64,000 nt of DNA, taken from NCBI GenBank assembly GCA_018881555.1, contig JACAXG010000012.1:2768736-2832735 (forward strand), read 5' to 3'. Shown piece after piece: positions 37,901 to 49,340 of the stretch. Every line of letters starts with the position of its first letter. Position 1 is the first letter of the stretch. The translations under genes and the position numbers were made by a program. A model generated the notes under the pieces. The model did not search any database. It saw only the letters and a list, made by a program, of their open reading frames with translations, and was not told the origin of the DNA. Source of the DNA: Amblyornis subalaris (Eukaryota; Chordata; Aves; Passeriformes; Ptilonorhynchidae).

Positions 37901-40599
37901 ATAGTTACCAATGTGGTCATGGCAGGTAGGACAAGAAGTAAACAAAAAAGCGGTTGAGTTGTAAATATACAACCACCAAATTATCTTTTTAGTGAAAAAT
38001 AAGTATTATTGCTCAACAACTGCGTTGTTGTTCTGTACAACAGGTAAGGAGTAGATACCCACTTTGGAGATATACCTAAAGTTCCATCTCCTGGGAAGTA
38101 TAAATCTTAAGGTGAAACCACATAATAATATTTTTGTATAACCCATATATAAACAATTTGCATAATGACATTTTATATCATTTCTATGGAAAAATGAAAA
38201 CATGCAGAGGTCTGCTTCTGCTTCATAGTGGCTTAAGGACTTGCTTCAGTCAGACCCTTCAAAATGTACCTAATTTAAAACAGAAACGCAGTTCAAAACC
38301 ACACACATTTAAAAAGCTTGCCAAAGAATACCACAAATTATGTGTACTAGTCCATGAAAGAAATAGTGTAAGCAACATCAAATTTATGTGTTAAAAATTT
38401 ACTTCTGTCATGTTCCTGAACATTCCTCCTGCAAAACATGGGTGCCTTTTTTCAAAAGAAATCCCACATATTTTCTGAAATTCTGCTCTCTTTTATTCAT
38501 AAAGCATTCATTAATTAAAGCAAGCCAATATTGTCAGCAGAGATGCATCTGTTACTCTTAGGAGTCTCCAGGACAAATTCTGTTTTGGTGACGTCTGTTT
38601 TACTATTGTCCTAATGGAGCAAATGGCCAAAGACCGAGTTCTTTCTGATGTACACATGTTATATATGCAATTAAGTCTTGCTATAGTAAAGAATCACTGT
38701 CAGCAGAGATTATTTTAATGGATGTACAGTATTACTTTAAACTAAGTCTTCACCATCTGTTCATCTTAATTACAAATGCAAAACCAACATATCTTACATT
38801 AGCATCAGAAAATGGGGAAATATCAGTGACTGAAACGTCCATATATACTCTTTGTGCAATACTGCATGCATCTGTGCCATTTTTCGTCTCCTCTTCCAAG
38901 CAACACAAATTGGGAAGAGGGGGAGGAAAGAAGGGGGTAGAATTATTCCTCACAGATAATTTTCTGGCATGGTTGAATATTTTTTTGGCAANCAAGGATG
39001 CATTATAAAACATTTCAACATATTATGCTTTAGAATCATTTCCAAAAGTNTGTACTTGCACTTGTGCTTCATTCTAGCTCTTTCTGGCTGCTNGATTACC
39101 AGTGAAAATGAAAGAAAGAGCCAGCACATGCTGATGCTGATGCTGATTAATAAATCACCAAAATGGAGGTGAAAGAATATGCAAAGAACATTCTGAATTA
39201 TACCAAACGAAAACACAGCAAGGAAGTAAAATTTAAAAAATACAGCTCTATATTTCTGACACGATACTACTTTGTATGGACGAGGTAGACTTACAGAAAA
39301 TAGTAAAATAAGTGAGGGTATAGCCTGTCTATAATCTGCTGCAATTTGGTAGCTTGCTAGTAGATGTTTGGTCCCACAACTGTCCATCATTATGGAAGCA
39401 GCATTACAACAGTTAAGACTGAGTTAAGTTTACTGATTTTAAAGTGCTTTGCCATCCCCTTGTTGACTCAGTTTATCTGGAAATTTACTGTACTTTGTGG
39501 TACAAAAGCATACATCCTTACAAGATTATGACCTAGAATGAGGTAATGGAAAATTATAAGTTGGTATCTTGCAAGATATTAATTTGCACCAAAAATTAAA
39601 AAAACTCAACCAAGCACCCTGGCAAAGATTCCATCACCTTCAAATTTTCTAGTTAGTTCTCATGAAATGTGACAGTCAATTTTTAACATCTTGCAGCCAA
39701 GATGTGTCCAAATCCAAAACTCTGATTTGGCATATCCATCCTGAGACAATACACAGACATAAACACATGAGAAACATAAGTGATGATATAATTCTCCACT
39801 TTACCTATAAGAAAACATACATAGAGAAGTCTAATTCCAAACTGGACAGACCACATTAGAAGACAATCNTTTTTTTTAGAGTCTTATCATTGAATAATAA
39901 GCACTTCAAAGAGATGGTTGGCATTGTATTATTAAGAAGGATAATCAAAACTCAAACAGAGGTATAGGATGCAGGACTAGTTGATATATAAACTCTGTAT
40001 CAGGTGCAAGTGTCTACAACTACAGTATAAAGAAAAATTTCTATGCAAGTCTTTAAATATATTAGTGGAAATAGGTTTGGAGAGGTATTTCCCAATAATT
40101 TTTTACTTTGAAAGTTGTCAGGAAAACACCATAAATCATTCATGCTGATAATTTGTACCGGGGAAATGTGTATGGCCTCACATTACACCATCTTACATAA
40201 CAATACCAAATATGAAAATCAAAACTGCTCTGGAATAAACAGCATTTTTACTGATTGCACATGATTATGTTAAGCAGCTCCTTCTAACAGTGTCACAGAG
40301 GTNATTTAATAGCTCCTATAACTAATCTTCCCAGATGACCTCTCCCCTCTGCTGATGAAGCCTATTCAAAACCTACTGCCCTTTGATCATTTTACTATCT
40401 TTTATTTCCGAACTGTTTTTATCATAAATACTTTTGGCAAAATTCTTCTTTCCTCCAAACAAATGTTCTGTGGACATCTCATCTCACCTATGTGAGTGTT
40501 GTAGAAGGAAACATGTCCTTATCATTGTTCTAATTATTGCTATTATTTTCCTGAAGCCACCACATCATCAATAAGTATAAGAAATCACTCATCAGGTAC
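35000..40599. other. Pseudogene intron within the stalk-coding part
   Basis: About 5.6 kb of AT-rich sequence. The open frames in it are short and unrecognised. No repeat family was seen by eye. Confidence 0.35.
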
Positions 40600-40723
40600 C
40601 TGACATCTGTGCAAAGTACTGCAGCTTCCAGCCTCTTTCTTCCAGCACTGATCAAATCGTGGCGCTGAGAAGGAAATTCACGCAGCTCCTTTTTAACAAA
40701 CAATTGAACAGAAAACCCATCTC
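40600..40723 (-). pseudogene. Dynein pseudogene exon: start of stalk
   Basis: Splice sites flank this 124-bp block: acceptor TATTTCTAG at 40724-40732 and donor CAG/GTACC at 40595-40602. One frame ends LEERGWKLQYFAQMS, against RLENGLMKLQSTASQ at the start of the stalk coiled coil. Another frame gives LFVKKELREF, resembling LLAKKRTEL. The next block begins where this one stops, with the VDDLKAK part, so the exon junction agrees. Confidence 0.5.
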
Positions 40724-40959
40724 CTAGAAATACCAAAAGGAAAAAAAGGTTTTAAAATGTTAACATGACATTCAACTAATGTAGAGAAAACTTCATGTGT
40801 AAAACCAAATACACATGCACTGGAAATACATGGAATGCTGTAAACCACAAATATTAACAGTCAAAAAACCAAACCAAAACAAAAACCGGAAGGAGCTAAA
40901 AGCAAATCATATTTTAAAAACAGCTGGAATAGGATGAAATCCAAAGTTATTAACAAGGT

Positions 40960-41064
40960 CAAGAAAGGCGAAGAGGGGCGAAGCGCGAGTGGCCGCTGGG
41001 CAGTCCCGGCGGTGCAGGAGTCCCTAGGGGGCACTGCGCAATTAACTATTGGCGGATGCGGCCA
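40960..41064 (-). pseudogene. Dynein pseudogene block: AAA4 end (FPAIVNC), CpG-rich
   Basis: After an acceptor-like CAG at 41065-41067 the minus strand reads PPIVNCAV, against the family's FPAIVNCTAIDWF. The bases at 41034-41051 are nearly what a living gene would have. The remainder is altered but resembles WPQEAL. The block is strikingly CpG-rich for this window. Confidence 0.5.
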
Positions 41065-43544
41065 CTGCCACAAACAAGGGGGTGCTACTAAGAAGTGTGA
41101 GCAAGCCTTCTGTTCTCGGAGTGTCTTCCTGACATACACTATAAACCCATAGTGTTTGCCCTTATATAATAGCAAGCTACTTTCCAGAGCAAATATTTTC
41201 CTCTAGGATCATTAAGTATTCTAGTAAAAGGGAGGAATTGCAGAATGTATGGACAACAACCAGATAGAATAAAAGCAAAGCAGTAACATACTCCTGTTTG
41301 GGGGAGGGGGCAGGTAGGAAGAAGATTAAATAAGCATTAAAGTCATCTTGATTATAAAGGTAAAGTAAAACTCGAGTTTATATATATATAACATATGTAA
41401 TTATTTTGCGTATAATTAAAAAAAGAGGGCTATTGAGTTAAGAAACAAATTAAATCCTTGATACAATGAGATTTTTCTGATTCATCTTCAGGATTGAATG
41501 ATTTTTCATACAATAGAGTAAACAAGTCAAATTTGTGGTTTTGTTGCTACATGAGAATAATGCAATACTTACAATATCTGCCTGCCAAAACTATTAAATA
41601 AAGAAGTGCCTTTATTCCTCAGTTTTAAACTCAGAGCTAGTGATCAGAGCAGGCTCAAAGAATACTGAGAGAGTACCTTCATTATACAGGACTGCCAGTC
41701 ACTAAAGCTGTGATTTCACAGTTTGAATTATGTAGGTGCCAGGACACGGCCACCTCGTAAGTGAGCAATTTAATTGGGTGCCTCTATATTGTGTGNATAT
41801 CTGCAAGGGAGGATGACGTTCCATTTTTTCCTTGAGAATGTAGGAATCATAGGAATTCTGTCTATCCATATCAAACAGCAGTATACACAGGAAAGGCACA
41901 AACATGGACCTTTCATACGAAATTCCCACTTCCTCTTCCTGATCCCAAGTTAGAACTGATAAATAACATTAATGGTTTTTTACACTAAACCCCTATTTTG
42001 AGAGCAGAAAGCAAGTAAAGAAATGAGTGCTGTTGGACAAGATTTTATCTTTCCTCTGCAGCTTGTTTGTTGTCTCTGGGGACTCATGCCCCTCTCTAAC
42101 AGTTTTAGCCACAATCTTCCAATTCAGTCCTCTAAGCGTGAGGTTCCACATGAAATGCTATCCTGCCACGAAGGTTGCCACTTCTGGAAACTTCACATAA
42201 ATCATCAGCTTTGCATTATCTTGTATTTAGAGCAGGTTTAAAGCACAATGGAAGAACCAGAGCTGCAATTTTATGAGAAATTCTGTTCTTCAAAAAGAAG
42301 AATTTTACTAATTATCAAAACTTGTACATTTTTAAGCTTTCCCATAGAAGGGGCAGAGGAGTTAGTTTTTAGATAATCAAAACATTTTGAAAATTTCAAA
42401 ATAATGTCATGCCAAGAAGTTGAGTGATTACTAGATTTAGAGCAAAGAGTCCAGAATCCTTTAAAGCTTAGCTTATGTCTTTTAAAAATTCTTCAAAACC
42501 AACACAAGACATTTTGGTTGCCATCAGTCTGGGGTTTTGAGCCAAAATTTGCTACATTGATACATCTGAAAGCANCTGTAAGATATTCAAAAGAGACACC
42601 GTGCCCATACCTGGTTCTAAAATGAAAGTAAAAAANCAGACAAATATACCAAGAGGATGGGAGGATCAGTCTTCAATCAGCATTGCCTTCAGCATGGTGC
42701 TGTGAAAGAGACTATCACCCATCAGACACATAGGAGCAAACTTCGTGACTACAAAATTTTGCTGATGAGAGAAGCAAAAAACCTTTTCTCTGCAGTTTTT
42801 ATTTCTGATATTCTGGACTCCATTGCACAGTATTCTTTCATCATTGACCACATTTTATTGTGCACTGTAAATATAAAATACTTGTTTTATTCCTATAACT
42901 CTAGGCATTTTACTTTCTATAACTCTCGGCATATTCCTAGTAAAAGATTTATCTTTGAAACCTTTCTATTAATGTAAAAATAATCATTTAGAATTAATAC
43001 CACTCTAGTTTTACTGAACACATACTTGAGAAATATTGTAATATTCTAATATTTTTACTTTGTCAGTCAAAATGGGGTAAATTTCACATTATTTTCTGTG
43101 AATTTCCAACAGATTAAATAATGCTAGTTTCTTCTTACTACATCCTACTTGGAGTTAATTTCTTCGTAATGCAGATGCCATGGACTTGAAGAATTTGATT
43201 TTGATGAACATGATGAGTTAATTAAAAGCAACATTCCCTGTCACCTCAGAACAAAAGCTAGTCACAAGTAACCTTGAAACACTATCTATTTCATGAAACA
43301 ACCGTGCAAACAAGGAGCTGACAACTTTTACAGGGCAATTGGTAAGATTATATGTTTCTTTCCTAAATTACAGATAAACTGTGATAGTAGGAACTCAGTA
43401 GGAGCCAGGAACAGGCATTTAGGTTTCACCTACTTGGATGTCTGGTACCTTATCACCTGTCTGTGAGGTGGTGGCTTCCCAGCCTGTGCTGAGTTTTATA
43501 GAGCCAGGAACTGGGATCTGCTGCCTCTCACAGTGCTTCTCTCA

Positions 43545-43721
43545 ACACCACAGCCTTCACCCCCTGCCTGGGCTGCACGTCATTTGTCATGGACCCCTGC
43601 TTCCTGCTCTGTATTGGAAACTTAGGTTTCAGGTGCAATACGTTGCTGATGATGCTCTGAATTTGGGATAGGTGTTCAAACAACATAAACATGGAAGTTA
43701 AATTAGCATTCCTTACAAAGG
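43545..43721 (-). pseudogene. Dynein pseudogene exon: AAA4, IISNV segment
   Basis: A very strong acceptor (long pyrimidine tract ending CCCAG at 43722-43726) precedes FVRNANLTSMFMLFEHLSQ and QSIISNVLHLKPK. The family counterpart has FLVLINDLLASG and VENIISNVRNEVK. The IISNV core at 43641-43655 matches at nucleotide level. The 3' part, VQPRQGVKAVVL, may correspond to RVRRQLKVVLCF. The stretch is open over about 80 codons, so it could pass as a gene. Confidence 0.65.
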
Positions 43722-43914
43722 CTGGGAAAAAGAAAAAAGAAAAGAGGAGATGAGAAACTATGCACACATGTGGTGACAAGCCTTCTACATTTACCTTCTG
43801 ACATTGCTTACCAATGGAATGTACTCACAAGAACAGCATATGTATGAAGCTGGACNATTCCAAGAGCAGTATTCCAAGGCCAAAATTTGAAGGCTCTGCA
43901 ATGATGGGGAGAAG

Positions 43915-43980
43915 AATCACAGAATCACTAAGTCTGGAAAAGACCTCCAAGACCATCAAGTCCAACCGTTAACATAGAAA
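43915..43980 (-). mobile_element. CR1 LINE, short 5'-truncated 3' end
   Basis: The plus strand reads AGAATCACAGAATCACTAAG, followed by a GGAAAAGACCTCCAAGACCATCAAGTCCAACC-like body. This is the complement of a CR1 3' terminus with its tandem ATTCTGTG units. Only about 65 bp are present. It lies in the intron between two dynein AAA4 exons. Confidence 0.82.
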
Positions 43981-44139
43981 GAAACTCTACAATCTGCTGT
44001 TGAGCTTTAATCCCACTGCTGACACACAGTCCAACTTGCGTCATTCTTTGTGAAAAGCAAACACTCTCTCCTTGCTGGCATTTGAGAGTCAGCAATGCCA
44101 TATGAACTGTTGCAACATAAGAACAAAATGCCACAGCAA

Positions 44140-44293
44140 TGCAAAATCCATACCCTGACCATCCCCCTGACGTCTGGAGACCTGATGAACTTCCATTGAG
44201 CTGTGAAATACTGCTAAACAGTATAGACTTCACCTGATTCTACTTCCAACTCCAATTAAGAGAGCATTGCCACAAGAAGTCTCAAGAATTCAG
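44140..44293 (-). pseudogene. Dynein pseudogene exon: AAA4 P-loop, destroyed
   Basis: The exon starts after TTATCATTATCAG at 44294-44306. It reads ILETSCGNALLIGVG, then a damaged stretch, then SLYCLAVFHSSMEVHQV. The family has ILESPRGNALLVGVGGSGKQ, then SLTRLAAFISSMDVFQI. The Walker A segment has lost a glycine codon, GSGK is replaced, and TGA (44230-44232) stands where glutamine should be. AAA4 could not bind nucleotide even if it were translated. Confidence 0.82.
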
Positions 44294-46361
44294 CTGATAA
44301 TGATAAAAATAGGACTAAGAGTATTTATTCTTGCTTGATAGCAGGCATTCTTAAGATATTTGAACTATCAAAAGCAATGGGCTAGAAAATAGTAGTAAAA
44401 TCTTCATAGACTGATCCAAGCTTCAAACTCCTGGTCTGAACATCTGTGTTTCCAAGAGCAGCCAGTGGGAATGAAATGAAAGTTTTGACTGAGTCCTGTT
44501 CTGCTTTTTGTGTTAATTCAACTTTTCTAAATGTATTTTCTTTAGGGAAACTAATTTATTTCCATTCTCATTCAGTAATACTTCATGCTTGTCTGTTGAT
44601 TCAAAGTTGGCAATTTTCACTAGCTGGTTGCAACAAAAAGTGAGAGGTTGAAAGGTCACAGAGATGATGAGCTCATCTAGGTTTCAGAACAACCCCAAAT
44701 CCCACAAGGCCATGTCAAAAAGCTTAGCCCCCCAAAAACAACAAACAAACAGCCATGAAAAGATACACTATTCTTATGTGAGCTACTGAAATTCCTATTT
44801 GAATGAAACAAGTTCTAGCTGCGACTGAGGAGGTTCTCTTCTATTGACATTGAAGCAGCACAACAAACTTAAGGTATCTCAGACTGCATGACATCTGGCT
44901 CCAGGCTCAGTGCAGTTTCTACATGCACTACTTCCTGTCACTGTAATTAAGTGCATTTTTCTTGATTAACAAAAATCCAAACAAGATAAAGACCTAATTT
45001 GCTTTCTGCTTTGGGTCCCAGTGGATGAAGCCTGTCCATATTCCTTGGGGATTCTTCATCATTTAGCACTGAGATAAATCCAATGACTTTCCTGAGAATA
45101 CTATAAACAGGAAATTTTTGCATGCACTAAGGTTTTTGTAATAAGACACCTCATTTAAATTTATACTAAAGTCCTTTTAGGCTTGAGGAGCTGAAAGGAA
45201 GGAGTCAATATGAACAGAAATATTTTCTTATTTTACCTTCCTAAGAAATGGGAGAGGTGCAGATTTTGAGTCAACACTCGCCAGCAATTCAAAGCCGATA
45301 CCAATTTAAACTTGTATGAGAAACAGAGGGCGAAGGAACACGTACAAAACAAACCTAACCAAGGCCATTTTACTGTTCAAACTATGTGGCATGCAAGAAG
45401 TGAACACCCAGCAAAAGCAATGAGTATTTTGTTCTGAGAAATGAACATGGAAATGCTTGCTTGTATGAGCAATCCTTAATTAAATGACATAGTGACTGTC
45501 TAACAAATTTTGTGGAAAAAAAAATTTAATAAATAATTAAAATAATTAGAAGTGAACTAGTGCTGAATTTAGCATCTGAGCACAAAAATAAAATCTGTAT
45601 AGGAATAGGAAGTCAAACCACTTTATCAAGTTCTTGTCGGATTTAGAAACATAGAAGTTATGCTGCAGAAACTCTTCCAAAAGAAGTTTTAGTAAATTTA
45701 CATGTAAACCCCATTCTCTCTACCCATCTACCATTTTCATTCTCTTTTCAAAACCCTCTGAATTCTAACTATAATAGTTAGAACATAATAGTAACTGCTC
45801 CTGAATGAGGTGACCCCTTGGAATATATTAAGCAGATGATTGCTGATGCAGCACATAATCCCTTTGCAAAATATGGGGCTAGTTTAACAGCATTAAATGA
45901 ATCTCTATTCTAAAGCTCTGTGTAAGTTTCTAAGCTATGGCTTTTTTTGTTGTTGTGTTTTGGGTTTTTTAGTATCCTGCATTTCCTACCCACATAAAAT
46001 GTAGAACATTTGAAGTCACTGTAACATTGTAATAAGGAGTTTTAAAATACCTGGATGGCTCAAACCACAGTCTGCCTCAGGGCTCTACAGTTTGTTTGAC
46101 ATGACCAGTAGCAGGCCAGTGGGTCGTGCTGAGAAGGAGCCAACAATTCACAGGGAGGGAAAACTTCTTGGAAGCATTAGAACTAAAAATGGTTACAGTT
46201 AATATTAAAACTGTGCTAAATGCCTGGGGTACTCAGCATATATCCCTAAAGCTGGGAGGTTATTTTTAATATCCCTGCAGGTCACCTTTAAATGAATTCG
46301 CACATCAGTGATTAACTTTGCCAGAGCATATGTTATATGTACCCAAAGTAAAGAAACTTAC

Positions 46362-46559
46362 GTGTGCTGTATGGCACCCTCAGACAACACCGTTCATTGC
46401 AGCATGAAGCTCATTGTAGTGCTCTAATGATTCTGTTAAAATTCTGGTCAGCTCCTCCCAATCAGATACTGGGAAGTAACGAGGTTCTCCAACACCATGG
46501 GCAAAGTGGCAGTAAATTAGTGGCTTATGGATAAATATGTGCTCATCAACACCCTGGTG
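46362..46559 (-). pseudogene. Dynein pseudogene exon, start of AAA4 (best anchor)
   Basis: This 198-bp minus-strand exon has a clear acceptor (a T-rich tract, then TTAG at 46560-46563) and a consensus donor, GTAAGT at 46356-46361. It opens in frame with HQGVDEHIFIHKPLIYCHFA, then HGVGEPRYFPVSDWEE, then LTESLEHYNELHAAMN. These are diagnostic of the region before the AAA4 P-loop in DNAH9/11/17-type heavy chains. After AAMN the family continues LVLFEDAMQH. Here CT is missing from the leucine codon, so the frame meets TGA. Restoring register gives VLSEGAIQH up to the donor, with F to S, D to G and M to I changes. It is a real exon that has lost its function. Confidence 0.93.
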
Positions 46560-46716
46560 CTAACAATATAGAGATATAAACAAGTATTCACCCAGCATAT
46601 TAACCCTTTATCACAATTTTCTCTTTTGTGTGTGTGCACCTATGAAGCCTGGGAACAACCTTGTTAGCTATAGAACCAGTAAACAGTATTTTAATTTTTT
46701 TCTGTCAGACNCTGGC

Positions 46717-46825
46717 AGCATGCCATTTCAAGAAGTTCTGACTCCAGGATCTCCTGGACCGGGTCTTCTCCCTGTAGACAGCTGATCGGGATATCAAATG
46801 CAATGCAGATTTTGGTGATAGATTT
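46717..46825 (-). pseudogene. Dynein pseudogene block: AAA3 to AAA4 junction
   Basis: One minus-strand frame gives SAVYREK followed by QNFLK, where the family has AERVYGDK followed by KKFF. It lies directly upstream, in gene order, of the definite AAA4 exon. It is a GC-richer patch than its surroundings. The frame changes within the block, and an N lies at its downstream edge. Confidence 0.4.
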
Positions 46826-47354
46826 TTATTTCAGCTTCTTTTCTGGAGGAAAACAAGTTCACCCGAAAATTATGGGACAATTTTTCCCAAGCACTTTATG
46901 CTATTTATATATAATTTCATGTCATTTTACTCTGCTCTCCTTGGAGTACAGTCTACTTCTGTGTATCCTCCATTGATTCTGAATATTCTCCTAGTCTTTG
47001 CCATGGCATGCAACCATAAGGTGGTAGCATCTGAACAGAGAAAAGATAAATAATCTCATTACAAAGAAGACACTTCAATAAGTATGCTTCTTCAGGTAAA
47101 ACAGAAGACAGAATACTTCTTATGACTCTAGTGATTGTGTTTTTATCATCCTTTCTATTATGTTGAAATTATATTCATTCAGATCAGGAACAGAATCAAA
47201 AAGGTTCTCTATAACAAACAATTGATCTGTAAAATATATAGTTTCAGTACAATAACAACATTTCATCTTCCTAGTACTTAGAGTATAATACACCATGAAA
47301 CCTGTCTTACCTCATGTTAAGAATCATACCTCCAAGTACCTTCTGCAGCATGGA

Positions 47355-47475
47355 TGAAAAATTTGATAAAATGTTCAGTATATCTTTCCTCCATATATTT
47401 AACTGAGGAAATACAGGATGATTTCATGGACCCATAAAAGGACCAAGGAAATAGGAAACTATATATCACTGGGGT
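47355..47475 (-). pseudogene. Dynein pseudogene block: AAA3, FPG region
   Basis: Nucleotides on the minus strand resemble the AAA3 segment encoding FSVFALNFPG and, downstream, the TILTQHL segment (ACTGAACATTT at about 47367-47377). The frame is broken. The evidence is nucleotide similarity and position between AAA2 and AAA4. Weak on its own. Confidence 0.35.
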
Positions 47476-48473
47476 GGTGAAAGCATTCCCTGTAAAAACA
47501 TTTTAATTCAAACATCTTTTTTCCTTATACGTAATACCATCAATCCTTATTAAAAACTAAAATATTTCAGTCAGTGATATGCTTCTTGTGTCACCAGAAA
47601 ACGAATATTTACTTTCCACAGTACATATGTTTAATGGGCAATTAATGTCCTGTTGTAAAAGGAGTTGTGTAATGAGGTTGCATGTTTGCCTTGGAAACAG
47701 TGAACCCTTACCTTTACCCCTTCTTTCTATGACTTTCGTCTTTACTGTAATCCCATTTTATTTACCTCTGGCACACCTCTTTCTTGACAGGAAAGCCTGA
47801 CTGTAGCCTCCTGGGGTCCCAGCTTCTCTTTAAAAATTATTTTCTTCTAGATTGTCTCTTTTGTTCTGTATTATTCCTAACTTCACTCCCAGTATAGATT
47901 ATCCTGACACACTGAATACCGAAGGACTACACCAGCATTACGAACAGCACATCAGACTTGAGACTAAGACACTTCTCATTGTTTCTGATGTGTTGTTCAT
48001 CTCAACCCTTTAGGGTACCCTTCATTAACTATCACTTTGATACTTCAGCTCTCCATTCTGTCCTTGGTTGTTATCAGTCAATAAATTTTGGTCTTGTTAA
48101 AGGCAGTGAAAATGTTCTTCTTGACTTCAGGATTTCACCCAGCATGCCAGTTCTAGTATGGTTTCCGCAAGAATGTTGCATTCATTTTTAGGAATTGGCA
48201 GATTAAATTCTCTCTGCCACAAGTGCTAATACAAATGCATTCACTGGGGCTTTTGTAACATGGAATCACCCTGATACTTAAGACTAATATGTTAATAAGT
48301 ATTTGGTGTGCAGGTGGCTCATGTGACCATACTTCTCCTACTGTCTTCATATTTATGTACGAGTTCATTCAATATAATTTATCTGGTTTTATGTCTAGCA
48401 GATATAATTATTGTGAAATTTTATTTGGAAATTTTCTGTGATTGGGGTATTTCTTGTTAAAATGCTCCTTTTT

Positions 48474-48610
48474 GCAGTGACTTTTTGAAGCAGCTCTATT
48501 ATGAGATTCAAAAAACTGGCATCCTGCTCTCCTCCTTGCTTCTAAACAGATGTTAAATAAGCGGCTCTCAGGAACTATGGGTAAAATTCCTACCACAATC
48601 CAACGAAAGA
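48474..48610 (-). pseudogene. Dynein pseudogene block: AAA2 Walker B to sensor
   Basis: The minus-strand frame starts RWIVVGILPIVPES and ends FFESHNRAASKSHC. The family has KWIVLDGDIDPMWIES and later LFEISHLRTATPATVS. The Walker B acidic residues (LDGD) are gone. The end at about 48474-48500 matches well at nucleotide level, with one codon missing after FE. Confidence 0.55.
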
Positions 48611-49224
48611 TTAATATTTCCAACTGCATTGAAAAAAGGAAACCGTCTTTAAATCGTGGAGAAAACATACAAAGATCAGAAACTGTTGAAGAATAGAAAA
48701 ACAAATTATGCTCTCAGCAGCACAGTTGTTCCAGCAACACCACTTACAACCAGAAAGATTTTTACTATGCTTTTTGCAACATTGACTTCCCTTTGCGAAC
48801 CTCACAGGCACTCTCTCAGACTTCCCAAATTGCTGCTGTCTCCCACGCACCTGCTGATGGTCTCACACTACTGCTCACTTGTTGCCAGCTCGATCCACAG
48901 TACTAAAAATGTTCTCACTCATATTGAAAGTGACAGCTGAGTTTGTTAAAAGCTAACCCAGATAGAAAGGCTAAACAAAATGAAAACCAGCCTGGAAAAA
49001 AAAATCTCTATGTTCACTGAGTTGCCAAATTTTATGGTATTTTTCCAATAATTTTTTTTGAGGAAAAGTATTGTTCAGAATTGCTAAGTGTGCTTTGCTT
49101 CCCCTGATTTCTTTCCTCCATCCTCACGTTCTGCCTGCATACAGCAGGCAGTACAGGAATTGTGATGAGGGTGCTTTTTCAAGAAAGATCCCACCAAACT
49201 TTGTGGGCATGAGGCAGCAGAAGG

Positions 49225-49340
49225 AAATGGAAGGACCATTCATATTTGAAAAGACAACCACCACAATAACATTCGAATGTGGACTTGAAAATGATGAGGA
49301 AGGAAGCCACCATCTCCAATGGGAGTCACTTGGACTCCTC
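49225..49340 (-). pseudogene. Dynein pseudogene block: AAA2 middle
   Basis: The minus strand reads SPSDSHWRWWLPSS, against the family's NPATREWKDGLFST. Further on, at 49228-49240, NGP corresponds to the DGPKW segment. The following part of AAA2 (KWIVLDGD) continues in the block at 48.6 kb. On the plus strand the same stretch mimics an exon, with a pyrimidine tract, an AG at 49143 and a GTAAGC. I consider that a shadow. Confidence 0.4.

Noticed and set aside
43528..43779. A novel minus-strand gene with a superb splice acceptor
   Set aside because: The IISNV segment and its surroundings align with dynein AAA4 in the expected place between neighbouring exons.
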